This document shows, piece after piece, positions 27,359 through 35,783 of a stretch of DNA of 64,000 nucleotides. Under the pieces are notes generated by a model that was not told the origin of the DNA, searched no databases, and saw only the letters and a program-made list of their open reading frames with translations. Position numbers and translations under genes: made by a program. This DNA is from Porphyromonas cangingivalis (lineage in GTDB: Bacteria > Bacteroidota > Bacteroidia > Bacteroidales > Porphyromonadaceae), in NCBI RefSeq assembly GCF_900638305.1, contig NZ_LR134506.1, positions 1,488,001 through 1,552,000 on the forward strand. The letters are read 5' to 3'. Every line of letters begins with the position of its first letter. The first letter of the stretch is position 1.

Positions 27359-27400
27359 CAATAGGCGGACCAATCTCAGTTCGGATTGGTCCGCCTATTG
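27359..27400. terminator. Hairpin after the DUF2795 gene
   Basis: A 17-bp perfect stem (core ATAGGCGGACCAATC / GATTGGTCCGCCTAT) 46 bp past the end of the DUF2795 gene. There is no strong T-run on either strand; it probably ends the leftward operon or protects its 3' end. Confidence 0.55.
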
Positions 27401-27446
27401 CATTGGCTTTCTCAATGGTCGTTTTTAGTTGTTTTCTTTGATCTTC

Positions 27447-27668
27447 TCAATACTCCTCCTCGTTGAAGAAGAAATCCTCCTTGCTTGGGTAGTCCGGCCA
27501 GATGTCTTCGATGGAGTCATATATTTCGCCCTCATCTTCGATCTCTTGGAGATTTTCGATGACTTCAAGGGGTGCGCCCGAGCGTTGAGCATAGTCGATG
27601 AGTTCGTCCTTGCTCGCAGGCCATGGTGCATCGTCGAGTTTTGAAGCGAGTTCTAATGTCCAGTACAT
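27447..27668 (-). CDS. DUF2795 family protein
   Basis: A 73-residue acidic protein. The start at 27668 gives MYWTLELASKLDDAPWPASK, the N-terminus typical of this family; the longer frame to 27716 has no family-like extension. ELIDYAQRSGAPLEVIENLQ is the DUF2795 core and the C-terminus IWPDYPSKEDFFFNEEEY is strongly conserved in Bacteroidetes as I recall. Function unknown. Its own promoter (27731-27760) overlaps the end of the upstream adenosyltransferase gene, so it can be expressed independently. Confidence 0.85.
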   Translation of the reverse strand: MYWTLELASKLDDAPWPASKDELIDYAQRSGAPLEVIENLQEIEDEGEIYDSIEDIWPDYPSKEDFFFNEEEY

Positions 27669-27730
27669 AAAGCGTCGATTCGTTTTGGTTAGGGTTAATA
27701 ATTCATTCAATAGCACTCTATTTCAGTCTG

Positions 27731-27760
27731 CAAAAGTAAGATTTTTTTCATCACTGACAA
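27731..27760 (-). promoter_or_regulatory. Promoter of the DUF2795 gene
   Basis: On the minus strand TTG (27758-27760), 19-bp spacer, TACTTTTG (27731-27738). The -33 element lies inside the last codons of the upstream gene. The leader is about 55 nt. Confidence 0.65.
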
Positions 27761-28326
27761 GTCTGATCCCACGTAATTTCTTCGCCTGACTCCATTCGGG
27801 CAAGATTTCGTGCGAGGATGAAGAAGTAATCCGAAAGACGATTAACAAACTTCAACACACCATCCTCGACCTCAGCACCTTCGTCCACCACACGGTAGAT
27901 ACATCGCTCTGCCCGGCGAGCAACGACACGACAGATGTGTGCTGCGCTTGTAGCCTTCCCTCCCGATGGGAGGATGAAGAGCTTCATGGGAGGCACAGCG
28001 GCATCGAGACGGTCGATCTCACCTTCGATACGTTTGATCGTCTCTGCAGTGATGCCACTGGGGACTTCGAAGTCCATGGGCTGCGAATTATCGGTGGCGA
28101 GATAGGCTCCGACGGTAAAGAGTTTATGTTGGATGAACTTCAAGGTCTCCTGATTTCGATCCTCCTTGGGCAAGTAAGCCATGAGGAGACCGATGAAGGA
28201 GTTGAGCTCGTCCACCGTGCCATAACTTTCGAGACGGTTACAAGACTTCGGGACTCGTTGCCCACCGACGAGAGAGGTCTTGCCTTTGTCGCCGGTCTTG
28301 GTGTATAGTTTACTTTTCTTTTCCAT
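27751..28326 (-). CDS. PduO-type cob(I)alamin adenosyltransferase
   Basis: A 191-residue cytosolic enzyme that moves the adenosyl group of ATP to cob(I)alamin to make coenzyme B12. The N-terminal ATP loop KLYTKTGDKGKTSLVGG is diagnostic of the PduO/MMAB family, and SYGTVDELNSFIGL, FILPSGGK, CRVVARRAERCIYR (active-site Arg/Glu) and LKFVNRLSDYFFILARNLAR complete the five-helix bundle. The normal length is about 190. It lies 28 bp after the methyltransferase-like gene in a leftward run. In Porphyromonas it would serve methylmalonyl-CoA mutase or aminomutases, which are not in this window. Confidence 0.92.
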   Translation of the reverse strand: MEKKSKLYTKTGDKGKTSLVGGQRVPKSCNRLESYGTVDELNSFIGLLMAYLPKEDRNQETLKFIQHKLFTVGAYLATDNSQPMDFEVPSGITAETIKRIEGEIDRLDAAVPPMKLFILPSGGKATSAAHICRVVARRAERCIYRVVDEGAEVEDGVLKFVNRLSDYFFILARNLARMESGEEITWDQTCQ

Positions 28327-28354
28327 TCAAGATTGGTGTTTCATTGTTAAGAGT

Positions 28355-28966
28355 TTAGTATGCTGCACGATATACGGACAGATGTTTGTTGCGGTTGATG
28401 ATGACGCCACAGTCGTAGGCATCCAGCACGATACCTTGGTCGAGGTTGCGGATCATCGTTCGCCACGCGGAGTAACTTGCCCTGTCCCGACGGATCCCGG
28501 AGATCAGTACCACGGCCTCATCATCGGGCAAACAGTGGGTGAGGAAGCTTAGGGCTTCGTCGACCTGATCACAGATGAGCATGGTGCGCTGTCCGTCCCC
28601 CGGATGAGAGTACGGTGCGCCCGTCATGAGGGCATGCTTGATCCTCCCATCGGCAGACAGACCATAGTGTCGGGCATCATCTACACCCTTGGAGAGGGCA
28701 TAATAAGCCACCGAAGGGTGCATACGGGCAACGAGTCTGAACCACAACAAGCCCACGTCAAGACCGATCCCCTCCCTACGCTCCTGCTCGGACTTGGCGT
28801 GATACCTGGCTCTGAGGGCGTTGTCGGCATAATAGGGATAAGGCGGAGCCATGACCTCCCGAATGAGACGGAAGGCAAAGGTGGAGTGCACACTGTGTCC
28901 GGCTCGGTAACGCCAGCGTCGGAGCACCTTGTTGGCATAGATAGACTTTCGTCCGAAAGGTTTCAT
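28355..28966 (-). CDS. Methyltransferase-like protein of unknown function
   Basis: A 203-residue basic protein. The N-terminus RWRYRAGHSVHSTFAFRLIREVM resembles the HGVHSPFAF signature of uncharacterised Bacteroidetes proteins with an O-methyltransferase-like Rossmann fold. LWFRLVARMHPSVAYYAL and MLICDQVDEALSFL fit alternating strands and helices, but no clear SAM-binding GxGxG is visible, so activity is doubtful. It sits 11 bp after a small lipoprotein gene and 28 bp before the adenosyltransferase, within one leftward run that may begin at prmA. Confidence 0.6.
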   Translation of the reverse strand: MKPFGRKSIYANKVLRRWRYRAGHSVHSTFAFRLIREVMAPPYPYYADNALRARYHAKSEQERREGIGLDVGLLWFRLVARMHPSVAYYALSKGVDDARHYGLSADGRIKHALMTGAPYSHPGDGQRTMLICDQVDEALSFLTHCLPDDEAVVLISGIRRDRASYSAWRTMIRNLDQGIVLDAYDCGVIINRNKHLSVYRAAY

Positions 28967-28977
28967 ACTTTGGTTCC

Positions 28978-29361
28978 TCAGTTCTTTGTCTCCGGACCAT
29001 CTCTGTGGTTTGTCGGACGGGCAGGCAAGGCCTCGAACCGGCTGATCTTCTGGACAAGGATGCCGTTACGGAAGATGAGCTTGGTCCAGTTGATCCCGAT
29101 CACACCGTCTCTGCCCGACGTATCCCTGCGGAAGATGAGCCTGTCGATAAGGACGCTGTCACTCTGCATCTCAAACTCGGTGTCGAAGACATCATACTTG
29201 ATATAAGGGCTCATCATGACATCTCTGAACGACATGCCGGGGCGGACGTTCTCAAGGCGGAGCTCAAGTCTCGGATCCTGCACACGACGGCTCGAACCAC
29301 AACTCGACAATGCCACGGCACACAGCATGACAAGAAGTGTGGTGATGATATGTTTTTTCAT
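28978..29361 (-). CDS. Small lipoprotein, BamE-like fold (paralogue 1)
   Basis: A 127-residue lipoprotein with signal peptide and lipobox (VALSSC, Cys21). The mature part contains LENVRPGMSFRDVMMSPYIKYDVFDTEF, then WTKLIFRNGILVQKISRFEALP. The short helix after the PGMS turn and the closing beta pair resemble BamE/SmpA-type small lipoproteins. The adjacent gene at 29377 encodes a similar protein, so this is a tandem duplication 15 bp apart. Role unknown; likely on the periplasmic face of the outer membrane. Confidence 0.7.
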   Translation of the reverse strand: MKKHIITTLLVMLCAVALSSCGSSRRVQDPRLELRLENVRPGMSFRDVMMSPYIKYDVFDTEFEMQSDSVLIDRLIFRRDTSGRDGVIGINWTKLIFRNGILVQKISRFEALPARPTNHRDGPETKN

Positions 29362-29376
29362 AACAGATGATGTCTA

Positions 29377-29751
29377 TTATTTACTGTTGTTATTGTTTTG
29401 AATAGGTATCGGGAGGGGAGGAAATGCCGGAGGCAGAGGTACAAATTCGTTTCGCTTTTCGACAAGCTTTCCGTTTTTGAACCAAAGAGTGACCCAATCA
29501 TGTCCCACAAGGACATTGGTATCGTAGACCTCAAGGCGGAAGATCAGGCGTTCGATACGATTGCCATAGCTGTCATTTTCGAACTCGGTGGCATGGAGGT
29601 TATACTGTATTGTTCGGTTTTCCATGACTTGTTCGCGAGAAAGTCCGGGCTTGAGGGAGTTGAGCGTCGATCTGATCGACAAGGCAGCACAACCGGAGAA
29701 GGCTACAGCCGCCACAAGGACGAATACCGCTCTTAGAAACAACTTTTTCAT
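29377..29751 (-). CDS. Small lipoprotein, BamE-like fold (paralogue 2)
   Basis: A 124-residue lipoprotein (signal peptide, lipobox AFSGC with Cys20). It shares with its neighbour the pattern LNSLKPGLSREQVMENRTIQYNLHATEF, then IERLIFRLE and VTLWFKNGKLVEKRNEFVPLP. The C-terminus is Pro/Asn rich. The two genes lie 15 bp apart in the same orientation, arguing for duplication and co-expression, and follow prmA by 30 bp. Confidence 0.7.
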   Translation of the reverse strand: MKKLFLRAVFVLVAAVAFSGCAALSIRSTLNSLKPGLSREQVMENRTIQYNLHATEFENDSYGNRIERLIFRLEVYDTNVLVGHDWVTLWFKNGKLVEKRNEFVPLPPAFPPLPIPIQNNNNSK

Positions 29752-29781
29752 ATTCGTGATTTTTGGTTAGACACTTATTGA

Positions 29782-30630
29782 TTATCGGCACAGCAAGCCG
29801 ACCCAACGGTTGTCCTCCAAGACTGTGACGATCTTTCGCCCATGCTCAGAGAGCGCATCATCGATCATAGGCACATCGTCGATATAGAAGCCACTGAGGA
29901 GGAGAGTCCCCTCCGGCTTGAGATGCTTGAGGTATGTGGACAAGTCCGCCAGGATAATGTTACGGTTGATATTTGCGACGAAAAGATCCACGACAGGACA
30001 GTCTGCCAGCACCGTGGCATCGCCGTGACGGACATCGAGGGTGACGGAGTTGAGCCCGGCATTGTCGATGGCGTTGCGTACCGACCACTCATCGAAATCG
30101 ATGGCGAAGCACTCCTTTGCCCCCAACTTCATCGCATAGATACCGAGGATGCCACTGCCACAGCCCATATCGATCACGGACATTCCCTTGGGAGAGACTG
30201 TCTTGATCAAGCGCAACATCGATGCCGTGGTGGCATGATTGCCCGTGCCGAATGCCATCTTAGGATCTATGATGATCTCCATCGGAGTAGTCACTTTGTC
30301 GGTATGGAATGTAGCACGTATCGTGACATCATCGATACAAAGGGGACGGAAGTAGTTGCGCTCCCACTCCTCGTTCCAGTTCTTATCTTCCATTTCCTTG
30401 ACAACGAAGGCGGGGCGATCATCTCCGTCATAGGCATTGTCAAGCATCGTACGGAGCACACTCTCATCATAGGCCTCCCGAGGGATATAAGCGAGGAGCT
30501 CGTCAGCCTTCGATTCAAAGCTGTCGAACCCCAGTTCGCCGAGATAGTAAGAGAGGACATCATGCCTCACCTCATGCTCTTGTCCCTCGGCATCATAAGG
30601 AAATCTAAATGAACACTCTAAGTATTTCAT
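29782..30630 (-). CDS. prmA: Ribosomal protein L11 methyltransferase PrmA
   Basis: A SAM-dependent enzyme that methylates ribosomal protein L11. The start at 30630 (MKYLECSFRF) is preferred because upstream codons to 30669 cross the -7 element. The N-terminal substrate domain precedes the class I methyltransferase fold: MAFGTGNHATTASMLRLI, VIDMGCGSGILGIYAMKLGA (SAM motif I) and DLFVANINRNIILADL (the NIN motif in place of NPPY, usual for PrmA). The 282-residue length is normal. First gene of a leftward run continuing with the two small lipoproteins. Confidence 0.93.
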   Translation of the reverse strand: MKYLECSFRFPYDAEGQEHEVRHDVLSYYLGELGFDSFESKADELLAYIPREAYDESVLRTMLDNAYDGDDRPAFVVKEMEDKNWNEEWERNYFRPLCIDDVTIRATFHTDKVTTPMEIIIDPKMAFGTGNHATTASMLRLIKTVSPKGMSVIDMGCGSGILGIYAMKLGAKECFAIDFDEWSVRNAIDNAGLNSVTLDVRHGDATVLADCPVVDLFVANINRNIILADLSTYLKHLKPEGTLLLSGFYIDDVPMIDDALSEHGRKIVTVLEDNRWVGLLCR

Positions 30631-30658
30631 CTGCACAGAGACCATTGTGGGTCTATCA

Positions 30659-30666
30659 CAAATGTA
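30659..30666 (-). promoter_or_regulatory. -7 element of prmA
   Basis: The minus strand reads TACATTTG 29 bp before the PrmA start. A TTG at standard spacing is not present. Confidence 0.5.
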
Positions 30667-30803
30667 CAAGATTTTTCGGATAAAGTTCTTTCGGACTTGA
30701 ATATTTGTCCTTCCGACACCCCCGATCCTTGAGCAGAATATAAGACAATCTTCTCAAAAAGAACTTTTTCAGAGCTATACACAGGCAGTAGTCGACAAAA
30801 TGA

Positions 30804-30833
30804 TTGTCTTCACAGACATTTTTTATATATTTA
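30804..30833 (+). promoter_or_regulatory. Promoter of the alpha/beta hydrolase gene
   Basis: TTG (30804-30806), 19-bp spacer, TATATTTA (30826-30833; last base differs from the consensus). It fixes the start at 30861 rather than at a TTG codon that coincides with the -33 element. Confidence 0.5.
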
Positions 30834-30860
30834 GGGCATTACCTACAAATTCGTTTAATT

Positions 30861-32093
30861 ATGAAGACACTTCTACTATCAGCCGCTCTCCTGTTTACGG
30901 TATGCAGTATGCGAGCACAAGAGATCGCCGGGAGCTGGAAAGGCACACTGGATGTCATGGGCAACAAACTCGAAATCATCTTCAAGTTCTCAACCGAAGA
31001 TGGTAAACCCGTGGCCAAGATGGATGTACCTGCCCAATCTGCAAAAGATGTCCCCATGACTGTCAGACACATCAGCGCAGACTCCGTAAGCATTGCCATC
31101 CCGATGCTGACCATCGAGTACACAGGCAAACGTTCGGGCGAAATCATCAAAGGGACATTCAAACAAAGCGGGATGGTCTTCCCCCTCGATCTGACCAAGG
31201 GTAAAGCCGAAGAGGTCAAGAGACCTCAGACCCCCAAGCCGCCCTTTCGCTACGAGACAAAAGAAGTAACATTTACCAATCCTAAAGCGGGTGCCACACT
31301 ATGCGGCACCCTCTCTTTTCCCCTTAACCATGACCCTAAGTCCCCTCCATCTGTCGTTATCTTCGTCACCGGGAGCGGTGCACAGGATAGGGACGAGACG
31401 ATATTCGAGCACAAGCCCTTTGCCGTCATCGCCAACCACCTCGCACGCCATGGGATAGCCTCTCTTCGCTATGACGACAGAGGCACAGGCGCATCCACGG
31501 GAAGATTTGAGGGAGCGACGACAGCCGACTTTGCACAAGATGCAGAAGCAGGCATCGAATATCTAAGGGCGCACGAAGGGTTCGACAAAGTAGGTATCCT
31601 CGGACACAGCGAAGGTGGAAGTGTGGCATTCATGCTGGGTCACAAAGGTGTCGCAGATTTCGTCATCGCCTTGGCAGCACCGGGCGTTGCGGGCGAAGAG
31701 ATACTTCGAGATCAGATGATCACTCAATCAAAAAAGATGGGAGCTACTGAGATATCGGAAGAGTTCATCCTCAACGAGCTCAACAAACTCAAAGCCTCTC
31801 CATGGATGTCGTTCTTCATGACCTATGACCCAAGCGAGGACATCCGGGGCACAAAGGTCTCCACGATGGCGATCAACGGTAGTCTCGACACACAAGTCAG
31901 AGCCTCACTCAACCTCACCAAAATTCGCAACTTCTTACCCTCCCACCCCAAGAACCTCATCAAAGAATATCCCGATCTCAATCACCTCTTCCAGCACGCC
32001 TCCACCGGCCATGTCGAAGAGTACCATAAGATAGAAGAGACCATCTCCCCCGAAGTCCTCACCGACATCGTCGCGTGGATCAAAGGACTGTGA
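30861..32093 (+). CDS. Exported alpha/beta hydrolase
   Basis: A 410-residue protein with signal peptide (MKTLLLSAALLFTVCSMRAQ). A small N-terminal beta domain (GSWKGTLDVMGNKLEIIFKF to about residue 120) precedes an alpha/beta hydrolase fold: VVIFVTGSGAQDRDE as oxyanion region, LRYDDRGTGAS, and the nucleophile elbow VGILGHSEGGSVAFML (catalytic Ser). NGSLDTQV corresponds to the acid and DLNHLFQHA to the catalytic His. This two-part architecture is common in Bacteroidetes secreted hydrolases annotated as alpha/beta hydrolase or dienelactone-hydrolase-like; substrate unknown. Monocistronic. Confidence 0.9.
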   Translation: MKTLLLSAALLFTVCSMRAQEIAGSWKGTLDVMGNKLEIIFKFSTEDGKPVAKMDVPAQSAKDVPMTVRHISADSVSIAIPMLTIEYTGKRSGEIIKGTFKQSGMVFPLDLTKGKAEEVKRPQTPKPPFRYETKEVTFTNPKAGATLCGTLSFPLNHDPKSPPSVVIFVTGSGAQDRDETIFEHKPFAVIANHLARHGIASLRYDDRGTGASTGRFEGATTADFAQDAEAGIEYLRAHEGFDKVGILGHSEGGSVAFMLGHKGVADFVIALAAPGVAGEEILRDQMITQSKKMGATEISEEFILNELNKLKASPWMSFFMTYDPSEDIRGTKVSTMAINGSLDTQVRASLNLTKIRNFLPSHPKNLIKEYPDLNHLFQHASTGHVEEYHKIEETISPEVLTDIVAWIKGL

Positions 32094-32163
32094 ACACTCC
32101 TTTAATGTTGTATCATGGCGATACAAAGATAACACACAAGGACATCGCCGTCGTCGATTAAAG

Positions 32164-32199
32164 CAGAGCCGAAAGCCCGAGAACGGACTTTCGGCTCTG
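32164..32199. terminator. Hairpin between converging hydrolase and receptor genes
   Basis: A 12-bp perfect stem CAGAGCCGAAAG / CTTTCGGCTCTG with a 12-nt loop between two converging genes. T-runs are weak on both sides. Confidence 0.6.
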
Positions 32200-32222
32200 T
32201 CTGTATCTACCCCCATAACGCA

Positions 32223-34817
32223 TCAGAAGCGGAGGAGGCACGAGAGGAGGAACTCTCTCGGGCGGAGAGAGACTTCGTAGGAGTGGTAGCCGATGTCGTT
32301 GATCTCTGAGGAAGAGTAGCGGTTGTGATCGAAGAGGTTGGTGATCTTCAGACTGAGGTCGACACGGCGAGTGGGAGTGTAGGTGAGGTAGGCATCGCAG
32401 AAGTGGTGGTGCTCATACTTGTCGCTGATACCTCGGGACATGGAGTGTTGCCATTTGGCACCGCCCTGCCACTTCTCTCCGATACCGAAGGAGGTGTAGA
32501 AGACTCGGCGCAACTGTATGTTGAGGCCTTTCGGACTGTATGTGCTTACTTCTCGGAAAATGGGAGACGTCAGGGTGTAACTGAATATCGAGTTTTCCCA
32601 CTTGCGAAATGTCACCTCTATACCGGGCATCAACATGTGGGCAGACACATCGAAGCGTTTGGTGGCACGAGATACGGGCATCTTGTTGAAGTTGTAGTCG
32701 AGCGTACCTCTGATGCCGAGACCTATCTCGGTGAATGTCTTGTCGATCGACATGAGGGCAAAGAAGCTGTGGGAGAGGTGCGAGCTACGGACGGCTTCTG
32801 TCGTGGACTGCGACTGCTCGTGTCGGACATCGGTATAGGCCTCCCTTTGTCTCACGGTATAGGTCAGCAGGAGGTGCCCGAAGAGCATCTCGGCAAGATC
32901 CTTGTAGCGGAGGGTCGAAGAGGCGGAGGCCGAACTATTGACACGCAACAGAGGCAAGGGGAGGTGAAGACTACGGTAGTCTCGATACAGAGCAACGGGA
33001 GCGTAGAAAGACTCATAACTGCCCGCCCGGCGGAACGAAGCCCTTGCCGATGCTTGCCAAAGCCCTCCGATACGATGATGGTAGTCCACTTGGGGCATCA
33101 CGAACCAATACCCTCTTCGCTCCTTTTCCTTCCCCATATCCAATCGTGTGGAGATGTATCCCAATGGCACGGAAAGTGACAGTGTCGAATTGGCATACTT
33201 CCATCTGTACGAAGGTGACACTCCCGCTTCTATCTCTCCAAAAGAAGCATGCCCCTTCGGCTCGACCCCGACAACACTCTCGAAGTCACGGCTGACAAGG
33301 TTGAAGAAGGCTTCCATCCCCACCCTGTGGTTGCCCCAAAGCGGGACGGATGTGTTGAGGAAATTACGACTTACCCACGAGTGCCGTTTGAGCTCTTGTA
33401 CCATGGCGTTTGGCGACTTGTCCGTGACAAAGTCAAGATGCTCGCTATCGCGATGATAGCGGGTGCGGGACTTGATGACGAAGATCTGCTCTCCGAGGGT
33501 GAATGTCGCATTGAAGGTATTTTGGATGTGACGAGGGGCGAAGTCCGAGGATTGGCGGATCTCCGATGTGCCGTGCAAAAGCACTTCTCGCTCCTGTATG
33601 TCGGAGGATAGCACCCCGGAAAGCTCATTGGAAAGGAAAGTCTTGTCGGAGTTGAGTTCGTAAAAGAGCGTACCGTTGTAGGACGCTGCCTTGTTCAGCA
33701 AGCGGTTGCGTTCATCTACCTCGACCGGCATCGGACCGCCATACTTGTTGATGCTGTGATCCTCACGGCGGATCTTGTCGGCATAGCCCGAGAGGTTGAG
33801 TCGGATGTGTGAGGTCTCCCCTGTGCGCTGGAGATCATTGATGCTCCAGACCTTGGCGTTGTTGAAGAGGAAACGCTCCTCGAAGTCCGGCAGTACGTTT
33901 ATCGACTTTTGTGAGACGAAGGGTTCGGGTGCAGAGATGTGGAGATCGCTGTTGAAGAGGTCGAAGTGCTCGATGTTTTCGGTCGAAAGGTCGGTACCGC
34001 TGTTGTTCATCTTCCCCGTGATCATCATCTGATTCGTCCGACCAATGATGGCGGTGAAGAGCCTGTTGTTCCATATCTCGGGTGCGACCCCACCACCGAG
34101 GGCGACCTCTCCGAAAGGACGCACCTTGTACGAGTCCTTGAGCTTGATGTTGAGGGCGGCTTTGTCTGTGAACACCTTTCCCTTGAGGGCACGGACATTC
34201 TGATGATTTTCGAGGACCTGCACCTGTGCCACCGCTTCGACAGACATATTGCGTGTGGCTTGGTTGTAACGATGCCCGAGGAGGTCTTGCCCCTCGATGT
34301 AGAACTTGCTGATCGGTTCGCCTTGGTACGAAATATGTCCTGTCTTTGAGATCGTGATACCGGGGAGCTTACGCAACAAGTCCTCAAGGTACTTGTCTCC
34401 CTTGCTGACGAACGAGCCGGCATTGTACTTGAGTGTATCCCCCTCAAGCTTTATAGGGGGTGCATTGACCTGCACTTCGCGGAGTTGTTCGGGCTTCGAG
34501 GTCAGTTCGACCCGACCGCCGAGCCGTCTCAGTTCGTCGATGGGCAATTTCACCCGAGCGTAGTTGATGAGTGAGAAAGACACCTCCATCCCTCTCTCCG
34601 TGGGCAGTTCGACTCTGCCCTCACCATCGGTAAGGGCATAACTCACCATCTGCCCATCGAAAGACAAGACCCGACACACGACATCCGCCACGGGGCGTTT
34701 GTCACCGGCATCAAGGACAGTGACTTTGAGGACTCCCTCCGTCGCAGTCTGCGCCCAAAGGGGCATCGCACTCCCCAATAGCAGGAGCACAAGAAGGATG
34801 ACTTTTAGCTTCATCAT
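32223..34817 (-). CDS. TonB-receptor-like outer-membrane barrel protein of the GLPGLI cluster
   Basis: An 864-residue outer-membrane protein with a signal peptide (MMKLKVILLVLLLLGSAMPLWAQ), an N-terminal carboxypeptidase-regulatory-like beta-sandwich (about 28-110), a plug-like domain (DKYLEDLLRKLPGITI, PISKFYIEGQDLLGHRYN, VEAVAQVQVLENHQNV), and a long C-terminal barrel ending SLRPREFLLSCLLRF. No obvious TonB box was found. This receptor-like type frequently accompanies GLPGLI-family genes in Bacteroidetes; here it is the last gene after four of them, only 5 bp behind the nearest. Joint function is unknown, perhaps secretion or uptake of a peptide or metal ligand. Confidence 0.88.
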   Translation of the reverse strand: MMKLKVILLVLLLLGSAMPLWAQTATEGVLKVTVLDAGDKRPVADVVCRVLSFDGQMVSYALTDGEGRVELPTERGMEVSFSLINYARVKLPIDELRRLGGRVELTSKPEQLREVQVNAPPIKLEGDTLKYNAGSFVSKGDKYLEDLLRKLPGITISKTGHISYQGEPISKFYIEGQDLLGHRYNQATRNMSVEAVAQVQVLENHQNVRALKGKVFTDKAALNIKLKDSYKVRPFGEVALGGGVAPEIWNNRLFTAIIGRTNQMMITGKMNNSGTDLSTENIEHFDLFNSDLHISAPEPFVSQKSINVLPDFEERFLFNNAKVWSINDLQRTGETSHIRLNLSGYADKIRREDHSINKYGGPMPVEVDERNRLLNKAASYNGTLFYELNSDKTFLSNELSGVLSSDIQEREVLLHGTSEIRQSSDFAPRHIQNTFNATFTLGEQIFVIKSRTRYHRDSEHLDFVTDKSPNAMVQELKRHSWVSRNFLNTSVPLWGNHRVGMEAFFNLVSRDFESVVGVEPKGHASFGEIEAGVSPSYRWKYANSTLSLSVPLGYISTRLDMGKEKERRGYWFVMPQVDYHHRIGGLWQASARASFRRAGSYESFYAPVALYRDYRSLHLPLPLLRVNSSASASSTLRYKDLAEMLFGHLLLTYTVRQREAYTDVRHEQSQSTTEAVRSSHLSHSFFALMSIDKTFTEIGLGIRGTLDYNFNKMPVSRATKRFDVSAHMLMPGIEVTFRKWENSIFSYTLTSPIFREVSTYSPKGLNIQLRRVFYTSFGIGEKWQGGAKWQHSMSRGISDKYEHHHFCDAYLTYTPTRRVDLSLKITNLFDHNRYSSSEINDIGYHSYEVSLRPREFLLSCLLRF

Positions 34818-34822
34818 AAGAT

Positions 34823-35692
34823 TTACTCAAGCTCTATGGGGTTGTAGGGGAGTTTATTGTTATTCTTTTTCTGCTCTTCGGTCAGAGTCATCCGACCACT
34901 TGCCATGATGGCCTTTGTAGGGTCTTCACAACTATTCTTTACGGCTTGCCTTATCCATTCACGCTTACCGCCAAAAGCTCTCGGGCTGGTGTATATCAAG
35001 TCCGTGGATCTTGATTTTGTAATCCCACTGAAGGTAAAGGTATGGTGCTTTTGATCGTCTCTCAATCTCATCAAGAGTCCGGGAAGTCCGTTGAACTTGT
35101 ACGGCCCATACGGCATATCGATCTCTTCGGTGTACCATGCCACATACGATCGTCCACGGTAGGTAAGAGTTGCCTTCTTGCACTTGTAGTTCGATATGAT
35201 CGTATCTCCCGGGACAAGCTTCCATCTCATGTCATTGGCAGGCTCTTCATAGATGTATCGATTAGCAAAAGGGACACGAATGCTTATACTGTATTTCTTG
35301 TTCTTTCGATCAAAGATGACGACATCGTATGTAGTTTCAGGTCCGACGCTCAGAGCCATATTAAGGGCTTTGTTTGAGGGCCATTTTTCCTTTGCTCCCA
35401 CGTCAAGGATCGAATCCCCCCTGAAGCCATTATAGTCCCTAAACATATTGTACACCTTTCCTACGAAAAGGACCGTAATCCCCTTACGACCCATCAGTGG
35501 TTTTGCATCAGGACGAAGCACACAGACATAGTCATAATATACACGATACTGCGGGTAGTCCAATACCGTTTTAGGTATGGTATCTGTATCTATTCCTTTT
35601 TCATCGGAAGTAACCTTAATATTCTGTCCTTCTGCTCGAAAAGTCACAGAAAATAAAGATAATACGAACAAAACTAATGGCAATATCTTCAT
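34823..35692 (-). CDS. GLPGLI family protein (copy 1)
   Basis: A 289-residue exported protein (signal peptide MKILPLVLFVLSLFSVTFRAEG). It carries the family core: SYVAWYTEEIDMPYGPYKFNG followed at once by LPGLLMRLRDDQKHHTFTF, preceded by PGDTIISNYKCKKATLTYRGR with a conserved Cys. The C-terminus PYNPIELE is identical in all four tandem copies. This is the TIGR01200-type GLPGLI family, first noted in Porphyromonas and Bacteroidetes and lacking a known biochemical role. It is nearest to the receptor-like gene (5 bp), so probably co-translated. Confidence 0.9.
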   Translation of the reverse strand: MKILPLVLFVLSLFSVTFRAEGQNIKVTSDEKGIDTDTIPKTVLDYPQYRVYYDYVCVLRPDAKPLMGRKGITVLFVGKVYNMFRDYNGFRGDSILDVGAKEKWPSNKALNMALSVGPETTYDVVIFDRKNKKYSISIRVPFANRYIYEEPANDMRWKLVPGDTIISNYKCKKATLTYRGRSYVAWYTEEIDMPYGPYKFNGLPGLLMRLRDDQKHHTFTFSGITKSRSTDLIYTSPRAFGGKREWIRQAVKNSCEDPTKAIMASGRMTLTEEQKKNNNKLPYNPIELE

Positions 35693-35783
35693 AACATTAT
35701 AAGTATAAGAGAATGTATATCATAGCATCAACAGCTCCAAAACCCATACACTCAAAGTTCAAGTCATTGTTTCATCCTAAAGA

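Noticed and set aside
32123-32130. Leftward TATCTTTG between the hydrolase and receptor genes
   Set aside because: It would only drive RNA antisense to the hydrolase gene, and no -33 element fits; single -7 octamers occur by chance.
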